Shown here one piece after another: positions 1-7,691 of a stretch of DNA of 64,000 bases; position 1 is the first letter of the stretch; every line of letters begins with the position of its first letter. Both the position numbers and the translations under genes were made by a program. Location of the stretch: assembly GCF_008704655.1 (NCBI RefSeq), contig NZ_CP023688.1:806001-870000 (forward strand), written 5' to 3'. Source of the stretch: Streptomyces rimosus (lineage in GTDB: Bacteria; Actinomycetota; Actinomycetes; Streptomycetales; Streptomycetaceae). The notes under the pieces are model-generated. The model was not told where the DNA came from. It did no database searches and was given only the letters and a program-made list of their open reading frames with translations.

Positions 1-538
1 CCTCGACCACGACACGGAACGGAGACGTGAGGCGTCCGTCGAGGGCGCGCAGGGCCACCACGGTGACCCAGTCGTTCGGGTCGTCGCGGGTGTAGGAGAA
101 GCCCATCGCGAAGTGGTCTCCGTCGCCCGCCAGGCGCCGTTCCAGTGCCCGCGTCGGCTCGTCCGCCGGCGCATGGCCCAGCCCGGGATCGAGGCCGATG
201 GCGTCGGGAGGGCAGCCGCGGTGGATGAGCCAGGACTGTGCCATCGCAGGCAGCGGCAGCTCAGCACGCTCATAATCGAACGACCGCTTCTCGTGGTCCC
301 GTTTCAGGTGCAGTGCCATGTACTGGGGAACGCCTGGGTGGTCGAAGGTGGCTGAGCGGTCGAACAGGACGTAGAAGCTGTGGACGCCGTCGGCGGTGTG
401 ATGCTCAGCGAACGGAACGAGCATGTCGGCTTCTATCTCGACCTGGAGCCAGAACGCCTCGGCGGTCTGCTCGTCGGCATCAAAGCCGTCCAGCCGGAGG
501 TCGAGTTCGGGCGGGGGCGTCGATTCAGGAGAGGGCAA
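1..538 (-). CDS. Hypothetical protein, 3' end outside window
   Basis: An open frame of about 179 codons runs leftward out of the window from a TTG at 538. A GAAAGG ribosome binding site lies just upstream of this TTG, and the stop of the preceding gene (559) is 20 bases away, so the two are probably co-transcribed. The protein is acidic and hydrophilic, with an early segment reading LDGFDADEQTAEAFW and a later SYTRDDPNDWVTVVALRAL. No known family is recognised and there is no membrane segment. The C-terminus is missing, so length and function cannot be judged. Confidence 0.6.
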   Translation of the reverse strand, partial: MPSPESTPPPELDLRLDGFDADEQTAEAFWLQVEIEADMLVPFAEHHTADGVHSFYVLFDRSATFDHPGVPQYMALHLKRDHEKRSFDYERAELPLPAMAQSWLIHRGCPPDAIGLDPGLGHAPADEPTRALERRLAGDGDHFAMGFSYTRDDPNDWVTVVALRALDGRLTSPFRVVVE

Positions 539-558
539 CAGGGCCTTTCGGTCGAGGG

Positions 559-1260
559 TCAGCGTCGGCGCGCTGGGGTGGAGGGCCACGCCCCGGGCCG
601 GGCTGCCGTCTTTGACACCTGGTTCGCGGCCGTCCGGTGCACGGTGGTCAGCGCGGCGCATCCGGCCTCGGTCAAGACGACCGGTTGGCCGGCGTGAACG
701 GGGTGGCTGGTGTCCCGGGAGACCAGGCCGGCGCCTTCCAGCCGCTGCAGCTCGGCGTGCGGGATGCGGGTGCCGGAGGCCGTGGTCACCGCCATCCGGC
801 CGGTCAGGAGATGCTCGTAGAGCTTGGCTCCACCAGCGATGGCGAGCAGTGCCGCCCGGTCGGCGGCCGAGGTCTGTTCCCGCCGGGGTGCCGGTGGCGT
901 GGCGGTCGCGGCCTCGATTGGTTCCAGGGCCGCAAGCACCCGGCGGGCGGCGGTGTCGCGAATGTCGGCGGCCTCCTCCAGCTGGTCCACGGTGCGGTCG
1001 ATGCGCTCGAACAGGGCTCCGTCGACGGGGAACTCGCCGCTGGACAGGCGGTGGAGGAGAGTGCGGTAGAAGGTCACGCCGGTCTCGGCCTGGGCCAGCT
1101 CGCGATGCTGGTCGACGAGCCGGGCATGGGGTTCGTCGAGGAGGCTGCGGTCGCGATGGGTCCACAGGGTGTCGATGTCATGGCCGGTGGCGGCCTCGAC
1201 GCGATGGTCGAGCGGGGAGACCGCACGCTGGGCTGCTGCCGGGGCGGGATCATCGCGCAT
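559..1260 (-). CDS. Hypothetical protein with winged-helix-like C-terminus
   Basis: A 233-residue soluble protein with ATG at 1260 and a GGAG six bases upstream. The first 130 residues are helical and charged. Residues about 140-215 (LLAIAGGAKLYEHLL, then PHAELQRLEGAGLVSRD and VVLTEAGCAAL) have the helix-helix-wing layout of a winged-helix DNA-binding domain, with the usual ending in which the wing is followed by LTEAG. It lies 16 bases after the RelE-like gene on the same strand. An antitoxin or repressor role for that toxin is possible but is inference from position and fold only. Confidence 0.6.
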   Translation of the reverse strand: MRDDPAPAAAQRAVSPLDHRVEAATGHDIDTLWTHRDRSLLDEPHARLVDQHRELAQAETGVTFYRTLLHRLSSGEFPVDGALFERIDRTVDQLEEAADIRDTAARRVLAALEPIEAATATPPAPRREQTSAADRAALLAIAGGAKLYEHLLTGRMAVTTASGTRIPHAELQRLEGAGLVSRDTSHPVHAGQPVVLTEAGCAALTTVHRTAANQVSKTAARPGAWPSTPARRR

Positions 1261-1276
1261 AGGCGGCTCCAGATGC

Positions 1277-1756
1277 TTAACGGGTCTGAGGGCGGGCAGC
1301 GTTGTGCGCGGGCCGCGGGAGGCCCGGCATGGCAGAGGGCAAGGGGCGCGGTGCCGGATTGCCGGTGGTCAGCTGCGGAGAGCGGGCGCGGGCCGCGTGG
1401 GTACGGGCGCTCAGCGGTCGGCGATTCATTCCCAGGCGGCGGCCGACCTCGTCGTAGACGTCGTTGCCGGCCCGCGGCCGGACCGCCACGACATGGATCT
1501 CCCGCTGGTGCGCGGACATCTCGGGTGCCGGACGCACGCCGTAGACGACGCGCCAGTCCTTGCGGGAATCCACGAACAGCTTGCGGTAGCCCTCCAAGTC
1601 GCCGGTGAGCCGCAGCCCGAAGCGCTCGGCGTTCACCACTTCCTGCAGGTAGGCCAGGGTGAGGTCGCGGACGTCGCCGGGGGCCTGGAGGAGATCCGTC
1701 AGCGCGCGGGGGTCGAAACTCAGGCCGAAGGCCGGCCGCCGCTCGCCCCCGTTCAC
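1277..1756 (-). CDS. RelE/ParE-family toxin-like protein
   Basis: A 159-residue protein. Residues about 15-115 match the RelE/ParE fold: a helical stretch (LTLAYLQEVVNAERFGLRL), the strand DWRVVYGVRP, then REIHVVAVRPRAG followed by DVYDEVGRRLG, the usual ending of these ribosome-dependent mRNA interferases. About 45 residues of Arg/Pro/Ala-rich sequence extend beyond the normal end. The ATG at 1756 overlaps the stop of the DUF4913 gene by four bases, so translation is coupled. No XRE, Phd or RelB-type antitoxin is adjacent; candidate partners are the DUF4913 protein upstream and the winged-helix-like protein downstream. Toxicity is inferred from the family. Confidence 0.7.
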   Translation of the reverse strand: MNGGERRPAFGLSFDPRALTDLLQAPGDVRDLTLAYLQEVVNAERFGLRLTGDLEGYRKLFVDSRKDWRVVYGVRPAPEMSAHQREIHVVAVRPRAGNDVYDEVGRRLGMNRRPLSARTHAARARSPQLTTGNPAPRPLPSAMPGLPRPAHNAARPQTR

Positions 1757-2409
1757 GCCGCCTGCTCGGACGGCTCACCGCTCCCGGAGGGCTTGGCGTC
1801 GCTCGTCGTCACCTTCTCCGTACGGGCGGAGGGCGGCGGGCCGGGCAGGATGCGGTGGGCGGGCCGCTCCGGGGACGTCATACAGGCCGACAGCGGCCCG
1901 CCGGGCGCGCGGATCGCCGCGATGGCGTGCGTCAGGAAGTCCCGGTGCCACACGAACAGGCCGGACAGGCCCGCCTCGGGGTCCTTGTGCTGCTGGTAGG
2001 CCAGCCACAGGGCGTGCAGCCACGCCACAACGTCGTCATGCTCCTGCCACTGCAGGCACCAGGGCGCCGCCGTGGTGACCTCCGCCCCGTAGACGGGCAG
2101 GAGGAAGTCGTCGACCCAGTCCGACAGCGCGTCGAGTTCGTCCTCGCGTTCCTCGCCGTCCAGCTCCAGAATCGGGCGCGGCTCCGGTGGCGCTGCCGGA
2201 GGAGGTCCGCCGAAGCCCGGCATGCCGAACGCCGCGAACGGCGATCCGCCGGGGGCAGGTGCGGAGGCCAGCTGGTCGAGCTGCTGCGCCTGCTGCGCCG
2301 ACTGATCCATCAGCCGCCGGACGCTGGCCTCTATCCCCTCCAGATGGGAATCGGAGACCCTGACCGGCTCCAAATCCCCATCGGGTGCGGGCTCTACTGG
2401 TTCGGACAT
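1753..2409 (-). CDS. DUF4913 domain-containing protein
   Basis: A 218-residue protein with an excellent AGGAGG seven to eight bases before the ATG at 2409. Residues about 95-180 carry the DUF4913 signature seen in many actinobacterial plasmid proteins: LSDWVDDFLLPVYG, then APWCLQWQEHDDVVAWLHALW and the GLFVWHRDFLTHAIAAIRAPGGP ending. The N-terminus holds a helical segment with a Q-rich stretch and a Gly/Pro linker; the C-terminus is disordered. Molecular function of DUF4913 is unknown. It is the first gene of an overlapping pair with the RelE-like toxin. Confidence 0.75.
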   Translation of the reverse strand: MSEPVEPAPDGDLEPVRVSDSHLEGIEASVRRLMDQSAQQAQQLDQLASAPAPGGSPFAAFGMPGFGGPPPAAPPEPRPILELDGEEREDELDALSDWVDDFLLPVYGAEVTTAAPWCLQWQEHDDVVAWLHALWLAYQQHKDPEAGLSGLFVWHRDFLTHAIAAIRAPGGPLSACMTSPERPAHRILPGPPPSARTEKVTTSDAKPSGSGEPSEQAA

Positions 2410-2559
2410 AAAGAGGGCCTCCTAGAAGGCTGAGAAGTGGGCAAGCGGGAGCGGTTACGTGCAGACCGCCCGTCCGGCCACCCAGGCGGTGTGGCGGAGC
2501 GCTGCCCGGGGCCGGGAGGTGACGCTGATTCCCGCCCGAGCAGTGGGGAAGTTATGGCA

Positions 2560-3315
2560 TCAGGTGGTGAGAGCCACGTCGTCCTGGGTGAGAGTTTCGC
2601 GCACCGTCTCGGTGAGGCGGTCGGCCGCAATGGACGCATAGTGTTCGGTCTTCTCCACACCGATGAAATCCCTTCCTTCGAGAAGGGCGGCGACGCCGGT
2701 GGAACCGGAGCCGGCGCAGAAGTCGAGCACTGTGCCGCCTTCAGGGCTGATCTTGACCAGCTCCCGCATCACCTCGACCGGCTTTTGCGTGATGTGCTGG
2801 CGCTTCACCCCCGACGGCTGCGAGGCCGAATACAGGCCGGGCAGGTAGACCGGGTTCCGGGAGCCGTCGATCGCCCCCTTCGACGCCCAGACGATGAACT
2901 CGCACGACTGCTTGAACCTGCCCTTTTGCGGGCGGACCTGCGGCTTGTTCCACGCCAGCACCCCTCGCCACAGCCAGCCGGCCGCCTGGATCGCGTCCGT
3001 GGTGACGGGAAGCTGACGCCAGTCGGTGAACAGCAGCGCGGTACCCCCGGTGCGGGTGAGCCGGTGGGCTTCGGTCATGATCTGCGTCAGCCAGAAGGCA
3101 TAGCTGCGCTGGTCCATGTTCTCGCCGGTGAAGTCGCCGAGGGAGTGCTTGGCGTCGGTGGAGGTGTACTTCTGCTTCGCCGAGCGGCTGGTGCGTTCCT
3201 TCGCGGTCCTCCCGCCGCTGTTGTACGGCGGGTCGGTGATCACGGAGTCGACGCAGCCGTCCGGAAGGCCGGCGAGGACGCCGAGGGCATCGCCCTGGTG
3301 CAGGGAAAAAGGCAA
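2560..3315 (-). CDS. Site-specific DNA methyltransferase (N4/N6 type, beta class)
   Basis: S-adenosylmethionine-dependent DNA methyltransferase. The catalytic motif IV (TDPPYNS) comes near the N-terminus and the SAM-binding motif I (DFCAGSGSTG) near the C-terminus. This is the order of the beta class that modifies adenine N6 or cytosine N4. SQPSGVKRQHITQKPVEVM before motif I is the usual motif X region. The start is taken as TTG at 3315, with GGGG six bases upstream; a GTG at 3345 is the alternative. The frame is open further upstream to 3504, but that part does not read like protein. No restriction enzyme is adjacent, so it looks like an orphan methylase of a mobile element. Confidence 0.85.
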   Translation of the reverse strand: MPFSLHQGDALGVLAGLPDGCVDSVITDPPYNSGGRTAKERTSRSAKQKYTSTDAKHSLGDFTGENMDQRSYAFWLTQIMTEAHRLTRTGGTALLFTDWRQLPVTTDAIQAAGWLWRGVLAWNKPQVRPQKGRFKQSCEFIVWASKGAIDGSRNPVYLPGLYSASQPSGVKRQHITQKPVEVMRELVKISPEGGTVLDFCAGSGSTGVAALLEGRDFIGVEKTEHYASIAADRLTETVRETLTQDDVALTT

Positions 3316-3754
3316 AGAGAAACCCCGATTCGGGTGTGGAAGCACAAAGGGAACTACCCGTCTCGCACGTGAACCCCAGCGGGCCGGAAAGGGGCACACA
3401 GAAGCCCGGGGCCGCAGACCGAGGGACGAGGGGAGTTCCAAAACTGTAGGGGCGAGTTCGCCGACGACCAAGAAGTGTGTTGCCGAGGGGCTGGATTCCG
3501 GCACCTCACGCGGACTTTTTGGTCAACCGCCGATCCGGCCCTACTGTTTTTGAACCGCCCGGCGCACCCCGCCGCTGGATTCCCCACCCGGCCTCGCGCA
3601 GAGTCCCTCTGCCCTGGCACACCGGGCTGCCCACGCCCAGTGAGCGGCACCTCGCCCGCAGCGGCCCCTTCAGAACACCCGCCCGGCCGCCGATTCCCTT
3701 GCACCACTCGGTGCATATACGGCTCGTCGGGCATCACACTCCAAGGACGCCTGC
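3316..3754. other. Divergent intergenic region
   Basis: About 440 bases between the leftward methyltransferase operon and the rightward transfer operon. No protein-like frame was seen. Both promoters should lie here, but no convincing -35/-10 pair could be picked by eye. Confidence 0.5.
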
Positions 3755-3817
3755 ATGACCACGCGTTACCCACCCCTGCCCGAGAACCGTGACCGGCGAG
3801 CGGGCCCCTCGGGTTGA
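3755..3817 (+). CDS. 20-codon leader ORF coupled to the cell-wall hydrolase gene
   Basis: An ATG at 3755 has a good AAGGA seven bases upstream and opens a 20-codon frame rich in Arg and Pro. Its TGA (3815-3817) overlaps the TTG start of the next gene as TTGA. The TTG has no ribosome binding site of its own, so it probably depends on re-initiation after this leader. The alternative is a one-base indel: read through, the product would gain a short basic cytoplasmic N-terminus ahead of its membrane anchor. Confidence 0.45.
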   Translation: MTTRYPPLPENRDRRAGPSG

Positions 3818-4935
3818 AAGCGCTCGCCGCCGGCATCGGCGTCGTCGTCCTCTCTCCGTTTCTCCTCGGCGGCGCGGCCATGATGATGGCCAGCTCCAGC
3901 CAAGCCGCCACCAGCACCAGCGCCACCAGCCCGTGCTTCCCCGGTCTGGACACCGGCAAGGTCACCGAGCAGGTGACCAAGATCCTGGACGGTGCCAACG
4001 CCTCCACCATCCGGATCAAGGGCCTGGACCTGCCCGGTGAGCAGGTCCCGAATGCCCAGACCATCGTCGCCACCGGCATCAGCCTCAAGGTGCCCCGGCG
4101 CGGGCATATCGTCGCGCTGGCCACCGCGATGCAGGAGAGCCGGCTGCGCAACCTCAGCAGCGGCGACCGCGACTCGCTCGGGCTGTTCCAGCAGCGCCCC
4201 AGCCAGGGCTGGGGCACCGCCGCCCATATCCGCGACCCCGTCTACGCGAGCGAACGGTTCTACAAGGCACTGCTCAAGGTCAAAGGCTGGCAGCAGATGA
4301 CCGTCCCGCAGGCCGCGCAGGCCGTACAGAAGTCCGGCTACCCGGATGCCTATGCCCAGTGGGAGCAGCTGAGCACCGCGCTGCAGAAGGCCATCGCCGC
4401 AACCTTCCCCGGCGGCGGCAAGGAAAGCGGCGCCGCTGGCGCCAAGCCGCCGTCCACGGCTTCCGGCTGCGGCACTGCGAGCGACGGCTCGTCGTTCGGG
4501 AACATCCCCGAGGGAAAGGTCCCGAAGGGGTACACGATCCCGAAGGACACCGACCCACGGGCCCGCAAAGCGATCACCTGGGCGATGCAGCAGCTCGGGA
4601 CGATGTACCAGTGGGGCGGCCAGTGCACCGCTCCCCGGGGCGCGGACCCGATGGGCCGCTGCGACTGCAGTTCGCTGATGCAGCAGGCATACCAGCACGT
4701 CGGCGTCGCCCTGGACCGGGTGACCCAGGACCAGGTCCGCAACGGCAAAGCCGTCTCCACGAAGACGCTTAAGCCGGGTGATCTGGTGTTCAGCCGCGGA
4801 AGCGCCGCCGCCCCCGAGCACGTCGCGATGTACCTCGGCGACGGCTTGGTCATCGAAGCCCCGCGCACCGGCAAGCCGGTCCGGATCGTGCCGATCAAGA
4901 GCATGGCTGTCCTCGCCGCCCGCCGCGTCGTCTGA
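3814..4935 (+). CDS. Bifunctional cell-wall hydrolase: lysozyme-like plus NlpC/P60 (C40) peptidase
   Basis: A 373-residue secreted or anchored peptidoglycan hydrolase that would open the wall for a conjugation channel. Residues 1-30 form a hydrophobic signal or anchor. Residues about 85-180 (ATAMQESRLRN, DSLGLFQQRPSQGWG) match the lysozyme/transglycosylase-like domain, with the Glu of QESR as likely acid. A Gly/Ser linker leads to an NlpC/P60 domain: the cysteine motif CDCSSL near residue 283 and the histidine in PEHVAMYLGDG near 334. The same two-activity layout is known from CwlT of ICEBs1 and related transfer proteins. It is the first large gene of the transfer operon. The TTG start is discussed under the leader ORF. 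Confidence 0.85.
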   Translation: MKALAAGIGVVVLSPFLLGGAAMMMASSSQAATSTSATSPCFPGLDTGKVTEQVTKILDGANASTIRIKGLDLPGEQVPNAQTIVATGISLKVPRRGHIVALATAMQESRLRNLSSGDRDSLGLFQQRPSQGWGTAAHIRDPVYASERFYKALLKVKGWQQMTVPQAAQAVQKSGYPDAYAQWEQLSTALQKAIAATFPGGGKESGAAGAKPPSTASGCGTASDGSSFGNIPEGKVPKGYTIPKDTDPRARKAITWAMQQLGTMYQWGGQCTAPRGADPMGRCDCSSLMQQAYQHVGVALDRVTQDQVRNGKAVSTKTLKPGDLVFSRGSAAAPEHVAMYLGDGLVIEAPRTGKPVRIVPIKSMAVLAARRVV

Positions 4936-5252
4936 CCCCGGTCCCTTCTTGCGCGAGCCCGGCTCATGTTGTCATGCGCGCCGACAACTTGGCGGTTTTG
5001 AGCCGCGCCCGAGAGCTTCTGCCTTCGCGGACGCCAGCTCCGCTCCCGCCCGGCAACCTGCTTCTTCGGCAGGTGGCCCATGGCCGCAGGGCGACACCCG
5101 GCGTCCAACCGGTTGCCCCTCGTACGCGCGCCCGCCCGGTACGTCCGGCCGGAACCTGCACCCCTTCCTCGCGCCGCTCGCGCGCCCCTCCCCCTTCTTC
5201 TCACCTTCCTGTCCGCCGGGCCCCGTTGCCCTGCGCACGCAAGGAGCCCGCC
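4936..5252 (+). other. Intergenic gap within the transfer operon
   Basis: 317 bases without a convincing gene. A small dyad, GTTGTC at 4968-4973 and GACAAC at 4983-4988 with nine bases between, could be an operator; this is only a guess. The frame is open across most of the gap in phase with the next gene, but the residues look random. Confidence 0.35.
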
Positions 5253-5570
5253 ATCCCCGTGTCACCACTCGCCGACCGCGTCGTCCAGCTCGCCTTCGAC
5301 CCGGGCATCTCCCCCAAGGGCGGCGGCCTGCCCGGCCTGGCCGTCCTGAAGAACGTCGTCAACTCGATCAATTTGTTCGGCATCATCGCCGTCGTCGGGG
5401 CCCTCGCCGTCAGCCTCGGGGTCTGGGCCTGGGGCCACCACACCGGCGGCCACCAGGCCGAAGCCAACGGCAAGAAGGGCGCCACCGTCGCCGCCGGCGC
5501 CGCCCTCGGCCTCGGCGCCGCCAACGGCCTCGTGGCCTTCTTCTCGGCCCTGGGCTCGCAGGTCCACTGA
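5253..5570 (+). CDS. DUF6112-type small membrane protein, VirB2-like in shape
   Basis: About 103-105 residues with two hydrophobic helices, INLFGIIAVVGALAVSLGVW and GATVAAGAALGLGAANGLVA, separated by a short charged loop. This size and two-helix topology resemble VirB2/TrbC pilins, and the gene sits where a pilin or channel subunit would be expected. The AAGGAG at 5241-5246 is six bases before an ATC (5253) and twelve before a GTG (5259); the GTG is the conventional choice and the ATC is better spaced. The stop overlaps the next ATG (TGATG). The family match is by recall of actinobacterial DUF6112 proteins; the pilin role is inference. Confidence 0.7.
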   Translation: MPVSPLADRVVQLAFDPGISPKGGGLPGLAVLKNVVNSINLFGIIAVVGALAVSLGVWAWGHHTGGHQAEANGKKGATVAAGAALGLGAANGLVAFFSALGSQVH

Positions 5571-6238
5571 TGCGCAACCGATTCTTCCGCTATGGCGGCG
5601 GCTGGCCGCCCAACCGCCGCATCGCCCTGCTGGCGATCGGGCTGACGTGCCTGCTGGCCCTCGCTGCCGCGACCGCCTTCTTCACCGGCCGAGGCGAGGA
5701 GCACAGCGCCCCCTCTAGCGCACCGTCCCCGGCGCCGAGCTCCGAGCCGCCCGCGAAGGGCCCGGACACCGGGGCCGGCCCGGTGGCCCGCCCGCCGCGG
5801 ATCTCCGATCCGGTCCAGTTCGCCAAGGCCGCCGCCACGATGCTCTGGACGTACGACACCCGCACCACCAGCCACGACCAGCAGTCCGCCGGCATGCAGG
5901 CGTGGATGACGAAGGAGGGCCAGTACAACGACTGGGCCTCGGTCTCCGCGCAAGTGCCCGACCCGCTCCTGTGGTCGCGGATGGCCGACCAGAAGCAGCA
6001 CGCCGGCGCCACCGTCGCCGAGGCCCACTACCCGGCCGCCTTCAAACAGGCCCTGGCGGAGAACCCCTCGGAGATCGCCAAGGCGTACATCTACGCCGTC
6101 ACCGTCACCGGCAAGCAGACCATCACCTGGGCCAAGGGCGGCAGCGGAGCCGAAGACCGCTCTATCACCCTCGCCGTGCAATGCCGCCCGTCCCACGACT
6201 GCTCGCTGGTCGCCATCGCCCCGCGCGTCGCGCCCTGA
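5570..6238 (+). CDS. Bitopic transfer protein, VirB8/TcpC-like candidate
   Basis: A 222-residue protein with a short basic cytoplasmic N-terminus, one membrane helix (IALLAIGLTCLLALAAATAFF), a Pro/Ser-rich linker, then a globular outer domain of about 150 residues. The outer domain starts with DPVQFAKAAATMLWTYDTRT and ends in strands containing IAKAYIYAVTVTG. One helix followed by an NTF2-sized domain is the architecture of VirB8 and TcpC, which scaffold the transfer channel. Sequence identity to those families is not visible by eye, so the role is inferred from shape and position. The start overlaps the preceding stop. Confidence 0.6.
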   Translation: MRNRFFRYGGGWPPNRRIALLAIGLTCLLALAAATAFFTGRGEEHSAPSSAPSPAPSSEPPAKGPDTGAGPVARPPRISDPVQFAKAAATMLWTYDTRTTSHDQQSAGMQAWMTKEGQYNDWASVSAQVPDPLLWSRMADQKQHAGATVAEAHYPAAFKQALAENPSEIAKAYIYAVTVTGKQTITWAKGGSGAEDRSITLAVQCRPSHDCSLVAIAPRVAP

Positions 6239-6253
6239 CCGAAAGGAGTCCCC

Positions 6254-7615
6254 ATGGGGTTTTGTGACCTCCCCCTCGCGGACAAGGTCTGCGCCGTCGG
6301 CGAGGCCGTGGACTTCGCCTCCGACCCGGGCAAGGCCATCGGCGACTGGCTCGCGAAGTCCGCGGGCGAACTCGCCGCTGCCGCCGCCGACCTGGCGGCC
6401 AAAGCCGTCGACACCACCACCAAGGTCGACCTCAACGCGACCTGGTTCCGCGACAACTACGAGACGATCCTGCCCATCGGCCTCGTCCTGCTGGTCGCCA
6501 CATTCTGCGCCCAGCTCACCCGCGCGGCAGTCCGGCGCGACGGACAGGCCCTGAGCCAGGCGCTCACCGGCACCATATCCGGCGTCATCTTCGCCTTCGC
6601 CGCGATCGCCCTGACCACCGTCGCCATCGAAGTGGTCGACGCCCTGTCCGCCGGACTGCTCAAAGCCGCAAATTTGAACATCGAGTCCGCGGTGCGCCGC
6701 ATCGTCAAGGTCGGCCAGCTCACCTCCCTGTCGGGCCTCGGGTGGCTCGTGATGGTCTTCACCGGACTCGGGGTCGCCATCGGCGCCATCCTCTACTGGT
6801 GCGTCATGATGGTCAGAAAGGTCGGCATTCTCGTCATGGTCACCCTGGCGGTCTTCGCCGGGGCCGGCGGCGGCTGGGAAGCCGCCCGCCGCTGGCGCAA
6901 GGGCTGGATCGAAGCCACCGCCACCCTGGTGGCCAGCAAGCTGTTGATGACGATCATCTTCGTGCTCGGTATCTCCGCGATGGGCAAGACCGAGGCCAAG
7001 GACGGCCTGGCCGCACTCGCCGACGTCCTCGCCGGCATCGTGATCATGGCTTTGATTCTGCTGTGCCCGTACATGACCTTCAAGTTCGTCCACTGGGCTG
7101 CCGAGGGCAGCGACGGAGAGACGCTGCACCGTGCCGGCGGAGCCGGTGCCCAGCTCGCCAAGCAGCACACCGAGCGCGCCGGGAAGAAGGCCGCCTCCGC
7201 CGCAGCGACTGCCGGGACGGGCGGCGCCGCAGCCGGAGCCGGAGCGGAAGCCGCCCCGCAGGGACCGGACGGCGGCTTCCCCGGCGACATCGCCTCCGCC
7301 TCCTCCGGCGGAGACAAGAACAGTTCGAACGCAGGCTCCGGCGTCTCGCCCGGTGGCGATGCCGCCAAGACCGGCCTGGAGAAGACCGTCCAGCCGCCGC
7401 CGACCAGTGTCAAGGACGACACCAGCGGCCAGCCGGGCGGCAGCCCGGGGCCGGGTGGCTCCGGACAGGGCGCCGCACAAGGCCAGGCCGGCGGGTGGCA
7501 GTCCAGCCCGCCGACCACGTCCCCGCCGCCGCAGGGCGCCCCGCCGTCCACCGGAATGCAGGACACCGGCACCACCGGTCCGGCCTCACCGCCGCCTCCC
7601 CCGGCCGGCCTCTGA
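6254..7615 (+). CDS. VirB6/TrbL-like polytopic membrane protein
   Basis: A 453-residue protein with AAGGAG before the ATG. After a soluble start of about 75 residues come five or six membrane helices (ETILPIGLVLLVATFCAQL, VIFAFAAIALTTVAIEVV, WLVMVFTGLGVAIGAILYW, GILVMVTLAVFAGAG, LLMTIIFVLGISAMG, GIVIMALILLCPYM). A long Gly/Ser/Pro-rich tail of about 150 residues follows. Helix number, the charged middle loop and the glycine-rich tail fit the TrbL/VirB6 inner-membrane channel component. It lies between the bitopic VirB8-like gene and the SCO6880 gene, as in other actinobacterial transfer clusters. Confidence 0.75.
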   Translation: MGFCDLPLADKVCAVGEAVDFASDPGKAIGDWLAKSAGELAAAAADLAAKAVDTTTKVDLNATWFRDNYETILPIGLVLLVATFCAQLTRAAVRRDGQALSQALTGTISGVIFAFAAIALTTVAIEVVDALSAGLLKAANLNIESAVRRIVKVGQLTSLSGLGWLVMVFTGLGVAIGAILYWCVMMVRKVGILVMVTLAVFAGAGGGWEAARRWRKGWIEATATLVASKLLMTIIFVLGISAMGKTEAKDGLAALADVLAGIVIMALILLCPYMTFKFVHWAAEGSDGETLHRAGGAGAQLAKQHTERAGKKAASAAATAGTGGAAAGAGAEAAPQGPDGGFPGDIASASSGGDKNSSNAGSGVSPGGDAAKTGLEKTVQPPPTSVKDDTSGQPGGSPGPGGSGQGAAQGQAGGWQSSPPTTSPPPQGAPPSTGMQDTGTTGPASPPPPPAGL

Positions 7616-7691
7616 TCACCTGCCCGACTCCTGGGGGCGGGAGGCACCTGCCTCCCGCCCCCGGGCCCGCGCCTCCAGGAACACGCCCCTC

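Noticed and set aside
4974..5252. N-terminal extension of the DUF6112 protein from an ATG at 4974
   Set aside because: No ribosome binding site, the residues are random and proline-rich, and a strong AAGGAG lies just before the expected start.
5201..7480. A 759-codon minus-strand open frame
   Set aside because: Antisense of the VirB8-like and TrbL-like genes, glycine- and aspartate-rich without structure; explained by GC-biased codons on the plus strand.
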